This document shows, piece by piece, positions 39,126 to 50,636 of a stretch of DNA of 64,000 bases (position 1 is its first letter; each line of letters begins with the position of its first letter). Position numbers and translations under genes: made by a program. Under the pieces are notes generated by a model, which was not told where the DNA came from, did not search any database, and worked only from the letters and a program-made list of their open reading frames with translations. Source of the stretch: Rhizophagus clarus (lineage: Eukaryota; Glomeromycota; Glomeromycetes; Glomerales; Glomeraceae); contig BLAL01000068.1 in assembly GCA_015698045.1 (NCBI GenBank), forward strand, positions 372,001-436,000, in the 5' to 3' direction.

Positions 39126-39419
39126 TATGGAAGAGTGGAAGACTATTTGACTTTTTTATTTTCATCTATAAACAGTACCGAGTATGAAAACAGGTAACGG
39201 GAGGGCATAGTATCATCGAGGTCATTGTCTGTTGGTCTTAAAGAAGTGTTATATTATAACTACATAGTTTCATGTTTAATCATCATTATCCAAATCATAG
39301 ATTAAATCATATTGATGAATCAATGTGATTAATTATAAAAGTAAAATACGTTACGTAATGATAAAACAATATTATATTATATTTGTCCAATTACAACCTG
39401 ATTTTTTTTATGTAAAATA

Positions 39420-39709
39420 GATAATAGTTATGAGTAAGGGTTTGAAATATCACTGAACTGCGAAGCAGTTCAGATGACATTTTAACCACCATACCCAATA
39501 ACTGTGTTATTATGCAGGCGTCCAAGATCATGCTAAATAATGAATAAACCCTATAAGCTTATTTTTTAACAGTAAATAAGGGTATTTCATCTATATGTGT
39601 GATATTTAATCTAAATGACGTAAAATATCAAGGATATTTATGCAACAATAATTTATTTATAAAATATCAGTACATTAAAAACAGCATGATCCTATTTGAC
39701 TACATAATA
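39420..39709. mobile_element. 290-bp insertion with GAA-loop hairpin
   Basis: Unit 1 has an uninterrupted GTAAAATAAAAACTTATATT (30159 onward). In unit 2 about 290 bases separate GTAAAATA from AATAAAAACTTATATT, with AATA at both borders. Near the left end lies a perfect 9-bp hairpin, CTGAACTGC-GAA-GCAGTTCAG (39453-39473). There is no coding capacity. A small element is the simplest reading; the class is unknown. Confidence 0.65.
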
Positions 39710-39932
39710 AAAACTTATATTTACATATACTCTATGATCAGTGTTAGACAAAACTACATATTTCGTTGCTAATGTTCATACTCATAACTGACATAACTAG
39801 TTATATTCGAACTTTAAAGATAAATAAAACAAGTATATTATTTTCTTAATAGATGCTCTATCAAACTCATTATATGGGATGCAGCTACATTTCAAAATAG
39901 TTCCCACACCAGGAAATCGCGTTCATTTATAT

Positions 39933-42900
39933 CTAATTTAGATTAGTAGTAATTATACAATCCGAACATTCAGAATTATAATCATACTTTGGAAGATCTT
40001 CTGTAAAAGGATTGAGTAATCGAGATATATAAATAGCTTGAGGGTGAGTATTTATTTGTCTGCCTTCTGAATGATATAAATTCCTATAGTTTTCTGCTTT
40101 TTCAATTTCCGAATTATTAATGATGATAGACCAAAGTGAATCATATAATTCAGTTATATTTGGTCTATTTTCCGAATTTGAATTCCAACACTTTCTCATC
40201 AAGTCAAAATAACTTTTTGGTGCTTCTTCTTCATTTATTTCAGGTCTTATTCCTCTACAAATATCTAATGCTAAATGATGATTATGTGCACAATTATCAA
40301 AAGGTTGTCTGCCAGTGGCTACGAAATACATAATCATACCAAAGCTATAGATGTCTGCTGTTTGATTATAAGGTTTTCTTCTTAGTACTTCAGGAGCCAC
40401 ATAAGGCAGAACTCCATAAATTTGTGTTTTATCTACATTACCAACTTCCCCACATAATCCCATATCTGAAATATATATTTTACTCATATCCTCTGTAAAA
40501 AGACTACCAAATAATATATTTCCTGTATGAAAATCACGATGAATCATCTTTTTTTCATGAATTTCTTTAAGGCCACTTGCAATATTGTATAATGCTCGCA
40601 TTTTCTTTTTCCAATCAAAATATTTATAATTTTCATTTATATTTATCCAACTATCAAAACTTCCACCCGCCGCATAATGAAGAACAATAATATAATTTTT
40701 TGTAACAGGATCTTGGGATATTCCGTATATTTTTAGAATACTACTATTCCTAACCACTTCAGTTGTATATTCTTTAACCTAATAACATTATTATTGTAAA
40801 TATAAATATGAGTATTATGAATAACAATTCATTCGAATTCATAAAGAAATTTCATACCTCATTTAGTAATTCATTAATGAGATTTTGCGAGTTATTTATA
40901 CGTTTTAAAGCAACTTTTTTATTTGACCTTCTTTCATTTTCATGCCAATGCAATGGACCATCTTTCCATATTGCTGAATATACCGTGGCAAAACCACCCT
41001 TGCCTATTTCTTTAATTTCATTAAATTGATCGTATGGTATCCATTCAAATAATACATCAGTTCTAGAATTAAATTTTAATTGCATTTTTTGGATAAAATC
41101 ATCAATTTTTTCATTTTCGCTCATCCAGTTTATGAAGTTTATGTAATTACTTTGAACCAAAATGTAATCATTTGTATCCAAATTTCGAGACATACCATAT
41201 AACTTAAAACAATTCTCGTCTTCATCTATATTATTTGTAGAATATATTCTAGCCTATGGCATAAATAAAAGAAATTAATGTATATGAAATAATATAAAAA
41301 TATGCACAGAAATTTTATACCTCATTTATTACAGATTCAATAAACTTCTGAGAGTTATGTAAACATCTTAAAGCAACTTTTTTATTTGGTGAATATCTAA
41401 TAAATTTATTACTCCATTTTTTCCAATGTAATGGGCCATCTTTCCACATTGCTGAATATATTGTCATAAAATCATTTCCACCTGTTTTTTCAATTTTATT
41501 AAAATGATTGTATGGTATCCATTCAAATACTACATCATCATGATCCTTAATTTTTAATTGCATTTCTTGAATGAATTCATCAATTTTTCCATTTCCACTC
41601 GCCCAAATTGTAAAGTTTAAAGAATTATTTTGAACAAAAATATAATCATTTGTACATGGGTTTTTGGATATCCCATATAATACAAGAAAACTCTTACTAT
41701 CTAATGAATATCTTTTAGCCTGTAATATAAATAAGAGATTAATATTATACTAAAAAAAACATTAAAATTACTGTAGAAATTTTATACCTCATTTATCACA
41801 GATTCAATAAAATTCTGAGAGTTATGGAAACATTTTAAAGCAACTTCCTTATTTGGTGAATATCTAGTACAATTATTATCCCGTTTATTCCACTGTAATG
41901 GGCCATCTTTCCATATTGCTGAATATGTTGTCATAAAATCATTTCTGCCTATTTCTTCAATTTTATTAAAATGATTGTATGGTATCCATTCAAATGCTAC
42001 ATCATTATAATTTTTAATTTTTAATTGCCTTTCTTGAATGAATTCATCAATTTTTTCATTTCCGCTCGTTAAGGTATAATTATTTTGAACTAAAATATAA
42101 TCATTTGTAAATGGGTTTTTGGATATCCCATACAATACAAGAAAACTCTTACTATCTATTGAATATTTTTTAGCCTGTAATATAAATAAAATATTAATAT
42201 TATACTAAAAAAAACATTAAAATTACTGTAGAAATTTTATACCCCATTTATTACAGAATCAATAAAATTCTGAGAGTTATGCAAACATTTCAAAGCAACT
42301 TCTTTATTTGATTCTCTTATATAATACATGATACTCCGCATGCCCATTTTGCGTAATGGACCATCTTTCCATATTGCTGAATATATTGTCATAAAATCAT
42401 TTCTGCCTATTTCTTCAATTTTATTAAAATGATTGTATGGTATCCATTCAAATACTACATCATTATAATTTTTAATTTTTAATTGCCTTTCTTGAATGAA
42501 TTCATCAATTTTTTCATTTCCACTTGCCCAATTAAAAACCAAAATATAATCATTTGTATACGGGTTTTTAGATATCCCATGCAATACAAGAAATGCATCA
42601 CTTTTTGTCGAATATTTATTAGACTGAAATATAAAAGGAATTAATATGTATTAGTAAAATAGACATAAAAAGTATTGTAGAAGTTTTATACCTCATTTAT
42701 TACAGATTCAATAAAATTCTGAGAGTTATGCAAACATTTTAAAGCAACTTCTTTATTTGATGAATTTCTAGTATAATTATTATTCTGTTTATCCCAGTAA
42801 AATGGGCCATCTTTCCATATTGCTGAATATGTTGTCATAAAATCATTTCTGCCTATTTCTTCAATTTTATCAAAATGATTGTATGGTATCCATTCAAATA

Positions 42901-44851
42901 CTACATCATTATAATTTTTAATTTTTAATTGCATTTCTTGAATGAATTCATCAATTTTTTCATTTCCGCTCATTAATATATAATTATTTTGAACTAAAAT
43001 ATAATCATTTGTATATGGGTTTTTGGATATCCCATATAATACAAGAAAACTCTTACTATCTATTGAATATCTTTTAGCCTATAATATAAATAGGAGATTA
43101 ATATTATACTAAAAAAAAATCAAAATTACTTGTAGAAATTTATACCTCATTTATTACAGATTCAATAGAATTTTGAGAGTTATCCAAACATTTTAAAGCA
43201 ACCTCTTTATTTGATGAATTTCTAGTATAATTATTATTCTTTTTATCCCAGTAAAATGGACCATCTTTCCATATTGCTGAATATATTGTCATCAAATCAT
43301 TCCCACCTGTTTTTTCAATTTTATTAAAATGATTGTATGGTATCCATTCAAATACTACATCATTATAATCTTTAATTTTTAATTGCATTTCTTGAATGAA
43401 TCCATCAATTCTTTCATTTCCACTCGTCCAATTTGTAAAGTTTAGAACCAAAATATAATCATTTGTATGTGGATTTTTAGATATCCCATACAATACAAGA
43501 AACTCCATGCTATTTATTGAATAATTTTTAGCCTGTGATATAAATAAAAGATTAATATTATGCCAAGAAAGAAATAAATATTAAAACATTATAAAAGTTT
43601 TATACCTCATTTATTACAGATTCAATATAATTCTGAGAATTATGCAAACATTTTAAAGCAACTTCCTCATTTGGTGAATATCTAATACAATTATTACCTC
43701 GTTTACTCCAATGTAATGGGCCATCTTTCCACATCGCCGAATATATTGTCGTATAATCATTTCTGTCTATTTCTTCAATTTTATTAAAATGATTGTATGG
43801 TATCCATTCAAATACTACATCATTATTATTTTTAATTTTTAATTGCCTTTCTTGAATGAATTCATCAATTTTTTCATTCCCACTTGTCCAATTAAAACAC
43901 AGAATATAATCATTTGTATATGGGTTTTTAGTTATTCCATACAATACAAGAAACTTCGTGCTATCAATTGAATATTTTTTAGCCTGTAATGTAAATAAAA
44001 GATTAATATTATGCTTAAAAACATAAGATTACTGTCGGTAGAAATTTTATACCTCATTGATTACTGATTCAACAAAATTCTGAGAATAATGCAAACATTT
44101 TAAAGCAACTTCTTTATTTGGTGAAACTCTAGTATAATTATTATCCTGATTATTCCAATACAATGGACCATCTTTCCATATTGCTGAATATATTGTCATA
44201 AAATCATTTCCGTCTGTTTTTTCAATTTCATTAAAATGATTACATGGTATCCATTCAAATACTATGTCATTATAATTTCTAATTTCTAATTGCCTTTCGT
44301 GAATGAATTCATCAATTTTTTCATTTCCACTCTCCCAATTTGTAAAGTTTAAAGAATTATTTTGAACCAAAATATAGTCATTTGTATACGGGTTTTTAGA
44401 TATTCCGTACAATACAAGAAACTTTCTACTATCTATTGAATATTTTTTAGCCTGTAATATTAATAAAAGATTAATGTCATACTTAAAAAAAAACATTAAA
44501 ATCACCATAGAAATTTTATACCTCATTTATTACACATTCAATAAAATTCTCAGAGTTATGTAAACATTTTAAAGCAATTTTTTTGTTTGATGAACTTCTA
44601 GTATAATAATTATTTTGCTTACCCAAATGCAATAAACCATCTTTCCATATTGCTGAATATATTGTCATAAAATCATTTCCACCTGTTTTTTCAATTTTAT
44701 TAAAATGATTATATGGTATCCATTCAAATATAACATCTTTATGATCTTTAATTTTTAATTGCATCTCTTGAATGAAATTATCAATTTTTTCATTTCCACT
44801 TTTCCAGTTTGTAAGTTCATTTATTTTAAAACGTTTGTTTTGTAAAAACAT
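39933..44851 (-). CDS. protein kinase with tandem pseudo-N-lobe exons (locus B)
   Basis: Ten phase-0 exons: 44851-44522, 44451-44053, 43983-43606, 43532-43146, 43078-42692, 42623-42243, 42174-41788, 41719-41321, 41253-40858 and 40778-39933. They sum to 4290 nt, 1429 residues if all are used. Exon 1 has a real ATG (MFLQNKRFKINELTNW). Exons 2-9 each start with hinge-like YGISKNPYTNDYILVQ and continue FEWIPYNHFNKIEEIGRNDF, YSAIWKDGP, EVALKCLHNSQNF and INE. Exons 1-8 have GRNDF or GGNDF in place of a normal glycine loop; exon 9 has IGKGGFATVYSAIWKDGP and VALKRI. Exon 10 carries MIHRDFHTGNILF (HRD at about 1228), ISDMGLCGEVGN (about 1253), YVAPEVLRRKPY and YSFGMIMYFVATGRQPF. A Ser/Thr or TKL-type cytosolic kinase is expected; all catalytic motifs are present except that DFG is DMG. 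The short introns between units are alike, so constitutive and alternative joining are both possible. Confidence 0.85.
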
Positions 44852-45768
44852 TGTAAATTTGTAATAAAAAATTTATTATTTATTAAACTTTATCGATTAA
44901 CGATTTCTTAATTAAATGAAAAGTACAAGGGCACAGGTGATACAGCATTAATTTAACTTATTTATTTATGGCTAGTGTATGGGCTGATGTAGTACACAAA
45001 TTGGCATGCATTTTGTTGTGCAGTGCAGAGTTTGTACACAATAAGTATCATAATTAAGACATAGCTAATAGTGAAGTTTTTTTAAATACAGTAAACCATG
45101 CTATTTATAATAATTTTGTTTTGTTAGAACGTATATCTTATTTTATAATCATTATTCTTAGCAATATAAAATTATTAGTCATTCATGCATATACAAGAAG
45201 CTCAAATTTCCTTAATACGCAGTAACTGCATTTTCTTTATCCTATTACAGGACCCCTGAATACACTGGTTAGAATGGTCTTTTGTAAATTTTAGATAAAG
45301 GATAAAGTATGTTACATTATTACAAGAGTATTACAAGCATTGAAATCCCTAATTTTATAAACTAGAAAAATACCTGAAGTTCGAATCTCCCTAAATGTGA
45401 TTTCACGAATTCATTAAAAATGCTAATAAATTGATGAGAATGAAAAATAAAACATTATGCAATACAGTATATTTTACAATAATAAATTGCGAATTACTGT
45501 ACATTTTGGGAAAAGACAATTTTTATGAGCGTTACGTTAAGATGCAGGAAATTATCACACTGTGCGTATAAATCCGAATTCTCTAGTACAATTTCAATGA
45601 ATCTTGACAATATCCGTGAGCGGTATTCGGTATTCACGATATCTTAGAAGTTAGAATCCATGATGACAGCAACCTTTGTGGCCAGAATCAAAATTCACCT
45701 TTTTCTACATGACACAGGAGCAAAGAGTTACAAAATTGTTCAAACAGCTTAAGGATCTCATAAGCTTC

Positions 45769-46926
45769 ACACATAAATACATAGTAACATTGTCAAAAAT
45801 ACAAAGAAATGTAAAGAATCTATGTGTTCAGAACGAGCATCCAAAATAAAGATTCGACAACAGACATTAAGACTGACAAAAAGATCAACCGAGAGAAAAT
45901 CTAGATTAGTGGAGTTTTAGAAAAGTGCATCCGCACCCTATTCTTTCCTTCCCCTTTTTTTTACTTTATCGATGTTTTTTAATTTGTTTTCTTTTCTCTT
46001 TTTATAATTCCATGCATAACTTCATTGTTCATTCTTTTGACCTTTTTGTTTGAGTTTTCAACAAGGTTGCTTGTTAACGTGAGATGATTATATATAGATT
46101 TTTTATATATTTAAACACATATGGAGTTTCCCGTTATATTATATAAATAAAAATAAAATAAAAATCTACTAGATAATAGACATCAGCGCTTAAAAATACA
46201 AACCTACAAGTACTTTTGCAGCGTAAAATCCTAAACAATTATGTGAGCTTAATGAGAAAAATAAAAATTTCGAATTTCGTAGCTAACAATTTATTCATTT
46301 TCAAGAAAAGCTTGGGCTTTACTGTTGCTATCACCTGCTATCATAAATAAATAAATTTCAAAAAGAGGCATTGTCTTTTGATTCAACATATACAGTAACC
46401 TAACCTTTAATTAGGCTATAACCGCGTGTTATTAATTAAAATTATTGATGCAGCATCAAAAACAAATATTTTTATCAAGGTAATTATAATGGTGATTATT
46501 ATTCTAAAGGCTTTATTTGATATAAGATATATATGTATAAATAAAAAAATCTGTCCGTAGATCTATAAAAAAGCCTTTTTTAGTACCTTTACAAAACATA
46601 AAGGTAATTATTTCTTCCTCGATTTCCATGGATTGATCCTTTTCGTCTTTTTCTCCCCTGTGACTTGCTTGCTTATTGTTTTGCTCATTTTGTTGATTAA
46701 ACAATAAAACTTTAATAGTTAATTCAAGATTATCATCAAATTCTCTAAATTTAGCGTAAAGAAGATTTTGAAGTGATTAGATCATTTCTAAATTAATCGA
46801 CTTTTTCACTCAATTTGGATTTTCGGTTGTACTGATCTTCAAGACTCAATATAAAATCGTCCGAATTAGGAAATGCGCAATGTGAACTCGAGAAATGCGT
46901 TTTATAATAATGCTTAAAAAAGCTTA

Positions 46927-46971
<45 letters not shown>

Positions 46972-47020
46972 GAAATGCTTTAAAGCATTTATGCCTAATG
47001 ATTAATGCATATGCTTATGC
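45769..47020. other. intergenic DNA with T39 tract
   Basis: No gene is recognised. It contains a run of 39 T (46930-46968) and a perfect 18-base palindrome AAATGCTTTAAAGCATTT (46973-46990). Confidence 0.5.
46930..46968. repeat. T39 homopolymer (A39 on the minus strand)
   Basis: Thirty-nine T in a row, flanked by AGCTTAAGC on one side and GAAATGCTTTAAAGC on the other. On the minus strand this is an A tract placed after the short open frame 47275-47021, as a retroposed tail would be. Confidence 0.8.
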
Positions 47021-47275
47021 TTAGGCTTCTTTTGACATCAAAAGAGTAAAATCGCGATTTAGGCCTTCCTGTGCCACTTTCATTGCATGTTTAGTTGAGT
47101 CATCAAATAATAGGTTTTTGTAAATTTTTTTAATTTCATTGATCTTTTGACAATCGTTAATTAAAAATCGTTGGAAAAAAGAAAAATTCATATGAAATTT
47201 TCTAATAGGTTTTTTTTTGCAAACAGAGTTTAATTTTACTGATTTATAATTTTTTTTTTCTAAACAATAAATCAA
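47021..47275 (-). CDS. uncertain small ORF before an A tract
   Basis: 84 codons ending in LLMSKEA. The second half (DDSTKHAMKVAQEGLNRDF) has a balanced, soluble composition unlike the Phe/Asn/Lys-rich chance frames around it; the first half is lysine-rich and less convincing. I do not recognise a family. On the minus strand it is followed by an A39 run, so it may be the end of a retroposed or decayed gene. Confidence 0.25.
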   Translation of the reverse strand: MIYCLEKKNYKSVKLNSVCKKKPIRKFHMNFSFFQRFLINDCQKINEIKKIYKNLLFDDSTKHAMKVAQEGLNRDFTLLMSKEA

Positions 47276-47644
47276 AACTTTTTAAAAAAAAATTACGCGA
47301 ATTTTATTTTTTATGTTCTTTTTGAATAATAACTAATTTAATTTTTTTTTTTTTTTTTTTTTTTTTGATAATATTCGTTTAGAAAAAGATTATTAATATT
47401 TTTCTAATTGTCGTTTAAAAAGAATAATTGTAACAAATTTTAAATTTTCTTAGACTTAAATTAATTTAAATATTTTTTTTATCAATTATTGTTTAAAAGA
47501 ATGCAGCAGAAATATAGAATCAATATCTATCATTAAAATTACAAAATTCTTGTTTACTATTAAAAATGACGAATTTAAGATTTGATTTTTTTTTGAATTG
47601 AATTGTTAAAATAGACAGCAACAGCTTCATATTACAACTCCCAT

Positions 47645-47969
47645 ATGAATAAAGAACAAAATATTGATGAAGACGACTTGATAATGGCGATGGCGATAAT
47701 TATGCAGATAAAAAAGATAATAATGACAATAAGAAAAAAGAGAAAGAAATGAAGTGAAACCAAGTACTGAAGAAAAATGAAATTCAATAGGATGCTCTTA
47801 TTTCTCAATGGATCGAAGAGGTGTTAATTATGAAAATTGGACTGCAAATAGTGATGATGAACTGCTGCTTAATGGAGATTTTGACAATGATTTTTCAGTG
47901 AAAACACGTAATATTCATCTAGCAGATGATCGATATGCAAAATGGAAATTCCCTTCTTTTTACAAATAG
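47645..47969 (+). pseudogene. decayed acidic protein gene, unidentified
   Basis: A frame from ATG 47808 to TAG 47969 codes 53 residues of coding-like sequence (MDRRGVNYENWTANSDDELL, later NIHLADDRYAKWKFPSFYK). Just upstream, MNKEQNIDEDD and, after a frame change, DNGDGDNYADKKDNNDNKKK continue an Asp/Asn/Lys-rich character to about 47660. Frame shifts and a stop separate the pieces. Function is unknown. Confidence 0.3.
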
Positions 47970-48257
47970 TTTAGAGCCGCCTACATATGTTGAATTTTCT
48001 TTCTGATAATGAATGAACTGTTATTTTCATTAAAATCTTAATTTTATTTCATTAAATTTTATTTGAAATTTTTTTGCTTTAATTTTCATTAATTTTTTTT
48101 GTTTATTTAACAAGTTAAATTTTTGATAATATGAATTAATTTATAGAGATATTTAAAAATAAATAATTAACAAATTTATAGCACATTTACTTTTATTAAA
48201 ATACATTTAACATTTAAATTTTAAATTATAAAAAATAAAAAAAACAAATGCCTGGTT

Positions 48258-48680
48258 AAAACGATTAAAAACTGTTGCGAAACAGTTCTTTTTGTCATGT
48301 TAAATTAAAAGAAATAAAAATGTTTCGTGACGTTTTTATTGAAACGATTAAAAACCGTTGCGAAACGGTTTTTTTATCATGTTAAATTAAAAGAAATAAA
48401 AACGATTCGCAACGTTTTTATTGAAACGATTAAAAACTGTTGCAAAACGGTTCTTTTTGTCATATCAAAATAAAAGAAATAAAAACGTTTCGTGACATTT
48501 TATTAAAATGATTAAAAACCATTGTGAAACGGTTTTTTTGTCATATTAAATTAAAGGAATAAAAATGTTGCGCAACGTTTTTATTAAAATGATTAAAAAC
48601 CGTTGCAAAACAGTTTTTTTTTTGATTTAAATTTTAATGTTTTGTACATAAAAAAACGTTTTTAATTTATATGTTAATGA
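48258..48680. repeat. tandem repeat of about 82 bp with GCGA-loop hairpins
   Basis: About five copies starting GATTAAAAAC(C/T)GTTG(C/T) at roughly 48262, 48347, 48427, 48510 and 48590. Each holds an inverted repeat of the form AACCGTT-GCGA-AACGGTT, then ATTAAAAGAAATAAAAACG and a second inverted repeat AAAACGTTTCGTGACGTTTT. Copies differ by scattered substitutions, some of them paired within the stem. Confidence 0.8.
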
Positions 48681-50590
48681 AAAAAAAACGTTGTTTGCAA
48701 CGTTTTTTATTTATAAATTTAATTGAAAAAAAAAAGTTTTCGCAAACCATTTTTTAATTATAATGATAAAAAACGTTTTTTTATCATGAATTACTAAACG
48801 AAAAACTAATGTTTTTCGTAACATTTTTTAACCTAATAATGAAAAAAAATGTTATGAAAAATGTTAATGTTTATGAATTATATATTAAAATCCAAAATAT
48901 TACTGCGGATTTTATTCAACCTGGGTTAGTCGAGTATTAATATAAACTCAGAATCGACTCGAATCGGGATCAACTCGTGACTCAAATTGTCATTACGTGA
49001 CATGAAAATCCTCGAATTAGGAAAAAAAAATTTTGATCTAGGGTCAGAACTCAGAAATAAATCGTCCAATGTCTCCGCAATTAAGCAGAGCACCTTCACC
49101 TACTCCTTCATTAGCTTCAATTTCAAGTGGTAGACGACTTGGTTCTTTATCGCATGATCTTCCAGCTCCTGGTAGATTGGCTTCGGTGTTTCTTACCATT
49201 TTTTTCAAATTAAACACTTAAAAAACAAAGAATATTTTGACATAATCATTAACAAAAAAAAATTGTTTTTTAATCGTTTTAACAAAAGAAACACACTTTT
49301 TTTTTTATTAATCGCTTTAACATGATGTACCACGCATAAAACAAATATGCATCAGCATTTACCATTTCTCCATTAACACATTTGGAGCATGCTTCAATAA
49401 CCCGTTACTCATACCACCAGAATTCTCATTTTTCATTTGCAATTATTCCAGGTCCAAAGTACAATTTTCATGGTGATATTAATTGTTCTAAAAAACTAAT
49501 TTTTTATTGGTCATCTAATAAAAAAATGAATTTGGCCATTTTTTTCTGTCATTTAATATGAAAACCGTTTTTTCCTAAGCCGTTTAATAAAAAACAACAT
49601 TTTTTTATCAAAACAAATCAACATTAAAATGTTAAAAAACGAGTTTGATTTTTTTATTAAAACAATGATTTATTTATTAATCATTTTAATGGAAAAAACG
49701 GTTAATTGTTTTAATAAAATGAAAAAAAATGATTGTTTTATTAATCGTTTTAAAATGAAAAAAAAACGTTTTTATTAGTATAAAAACTATTAAAATAATA
49801 ATAATTTTTTTCGTTAATAAATTTAAAAAATCGTTAAAAGTCTTTTTTTTTTTTTGATTATCTGGTTTAATAAACAAATTGCTATTTTTTTTTAATTATT
49901 CAATTAAAAAACTGTTAAAAAATAAATTATTAATAATCATTAAAAAAAAAATAAATAAAATTTTTAAATTATTTGATAATAAACCGTTAAAATATTTTTT
50001 GATTAAGCATTAGATAGTTTAAAAACCATAAAAGACAATAATTTTTTCTTGGTTATCCGGTTTGAGATTTAATAAGCCATTAAAAAAATTAAATTAATTA
50101 TCCGGTTTAATAAACAAATGTTAGAAAAAGATAAATTAATTTTTTTTTTAATTATTTACTTTGATAATTAAAAAAAATGTTTTAATTAATAATGTAGCAA
50201 AAAATTGCTTCATTGATATTTTTTGTAATTTTTTTTAATAAAAAAAAACCATTTCCACTTTTTTTTTAAGTTATTTTAATAAAAAAACGCTAAAAGGCAT
50301 TTGTTAAAATCATTTTTAACAAAAAACGAAATTAATTATTTTTAATTGTTTTTATAAAAACGGTACTCATTTATCGGACGAGATTTTAAGTGATAAATGT
50401 TCAAAACAATTAAAAAAATAATTGACATTTTAAAAAAAAATGGCAAAATGTTTTTATTAAAACGATCAATAAAAAAAGTATCAACATCAGATATCGTTTT
50501 TTACTAAAACGACTAGTAAAAAATATTAATATCACTTTTTTACTTAAAAAACGATTAACAAGATATTAATACCGTTGCAGCATGTATGCT
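48681..50590. repeat. degenerate continuation of the CGTTTTT/TTAATCGTTTTAA satellite
   Basis: For nearly 2 kb the sequence is built almost wholly of AAAACG, CGTTTTT, TTAATCGTTTTAA and poly-A/T steps. It looks like older, decayed copies of the array to its left. Within it, 49075-49235 is coding-like (listed separately). Confidence 0.5.
49075..49236 (+). pseudogene. isolated Ser/Pro-rich exon-like ORF
   Basis: A frame beginning ATGTCTCCGCAATTAAGC (about 49069-49075) codes MSPQLSRAPSPTPSLASISS, then GRRLGSLSHDLPAPGRLASV. Its GC content and codon use are clearly unlike the AT-only satellite on both sides. After about 40 codons it runs into T-rich sequence and stops. It looks like a piece of a Ser/Pro-rich gene carried into this region, or a single exon. 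No family is recognised. Confidence 0.3.
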
Positions 50591-50599
50591 TATATATCA

Positions 50600-50618
50600 T
50601 AGGGGACGAAGTCCCCTA
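50600..50618. repeat. GAA-loop hairpin TAGGGGAC-GAA-GTCCCCTA
   Basis: Perfect 8-bp inverted repeat with a GAA loop, followed 14 bases later by CTAG (50633-50636). A hairpin close to CTRR is the pattern of a Helitron 3' end. I could not find a matching 5' end. Confidence 0.6.
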
Positions 50619-50636
50619 AATAAGCGCATATTCTAG

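Larger units (their letters stand above)
37442..45768. repeat. tandem segmental duplication, unit 2
   Basis: Second copy of the kinase locus, directly following unit 1 in the same orientation. It is about 0.7 kb longer because of two insertions absent from unit 1 (37597-39125 and 39420-39709), partly offset by fewer kinase unit exons (9 against 12). Confidence 0.85.

Noticed and set aside
31324..44851. Each kinase unit as an independent small gene
   Set aside because: Most units lack their own start, all end at a GT donor and begin at an AG acceptor in the same phase, and they contain no C-lobe; they are exons.
50600..50618. GAA-loop hairpin as a rho-independent terminator
   Set aside because: Eukaryotic nuclear DNA, no gene upstream and no T run directly after it.
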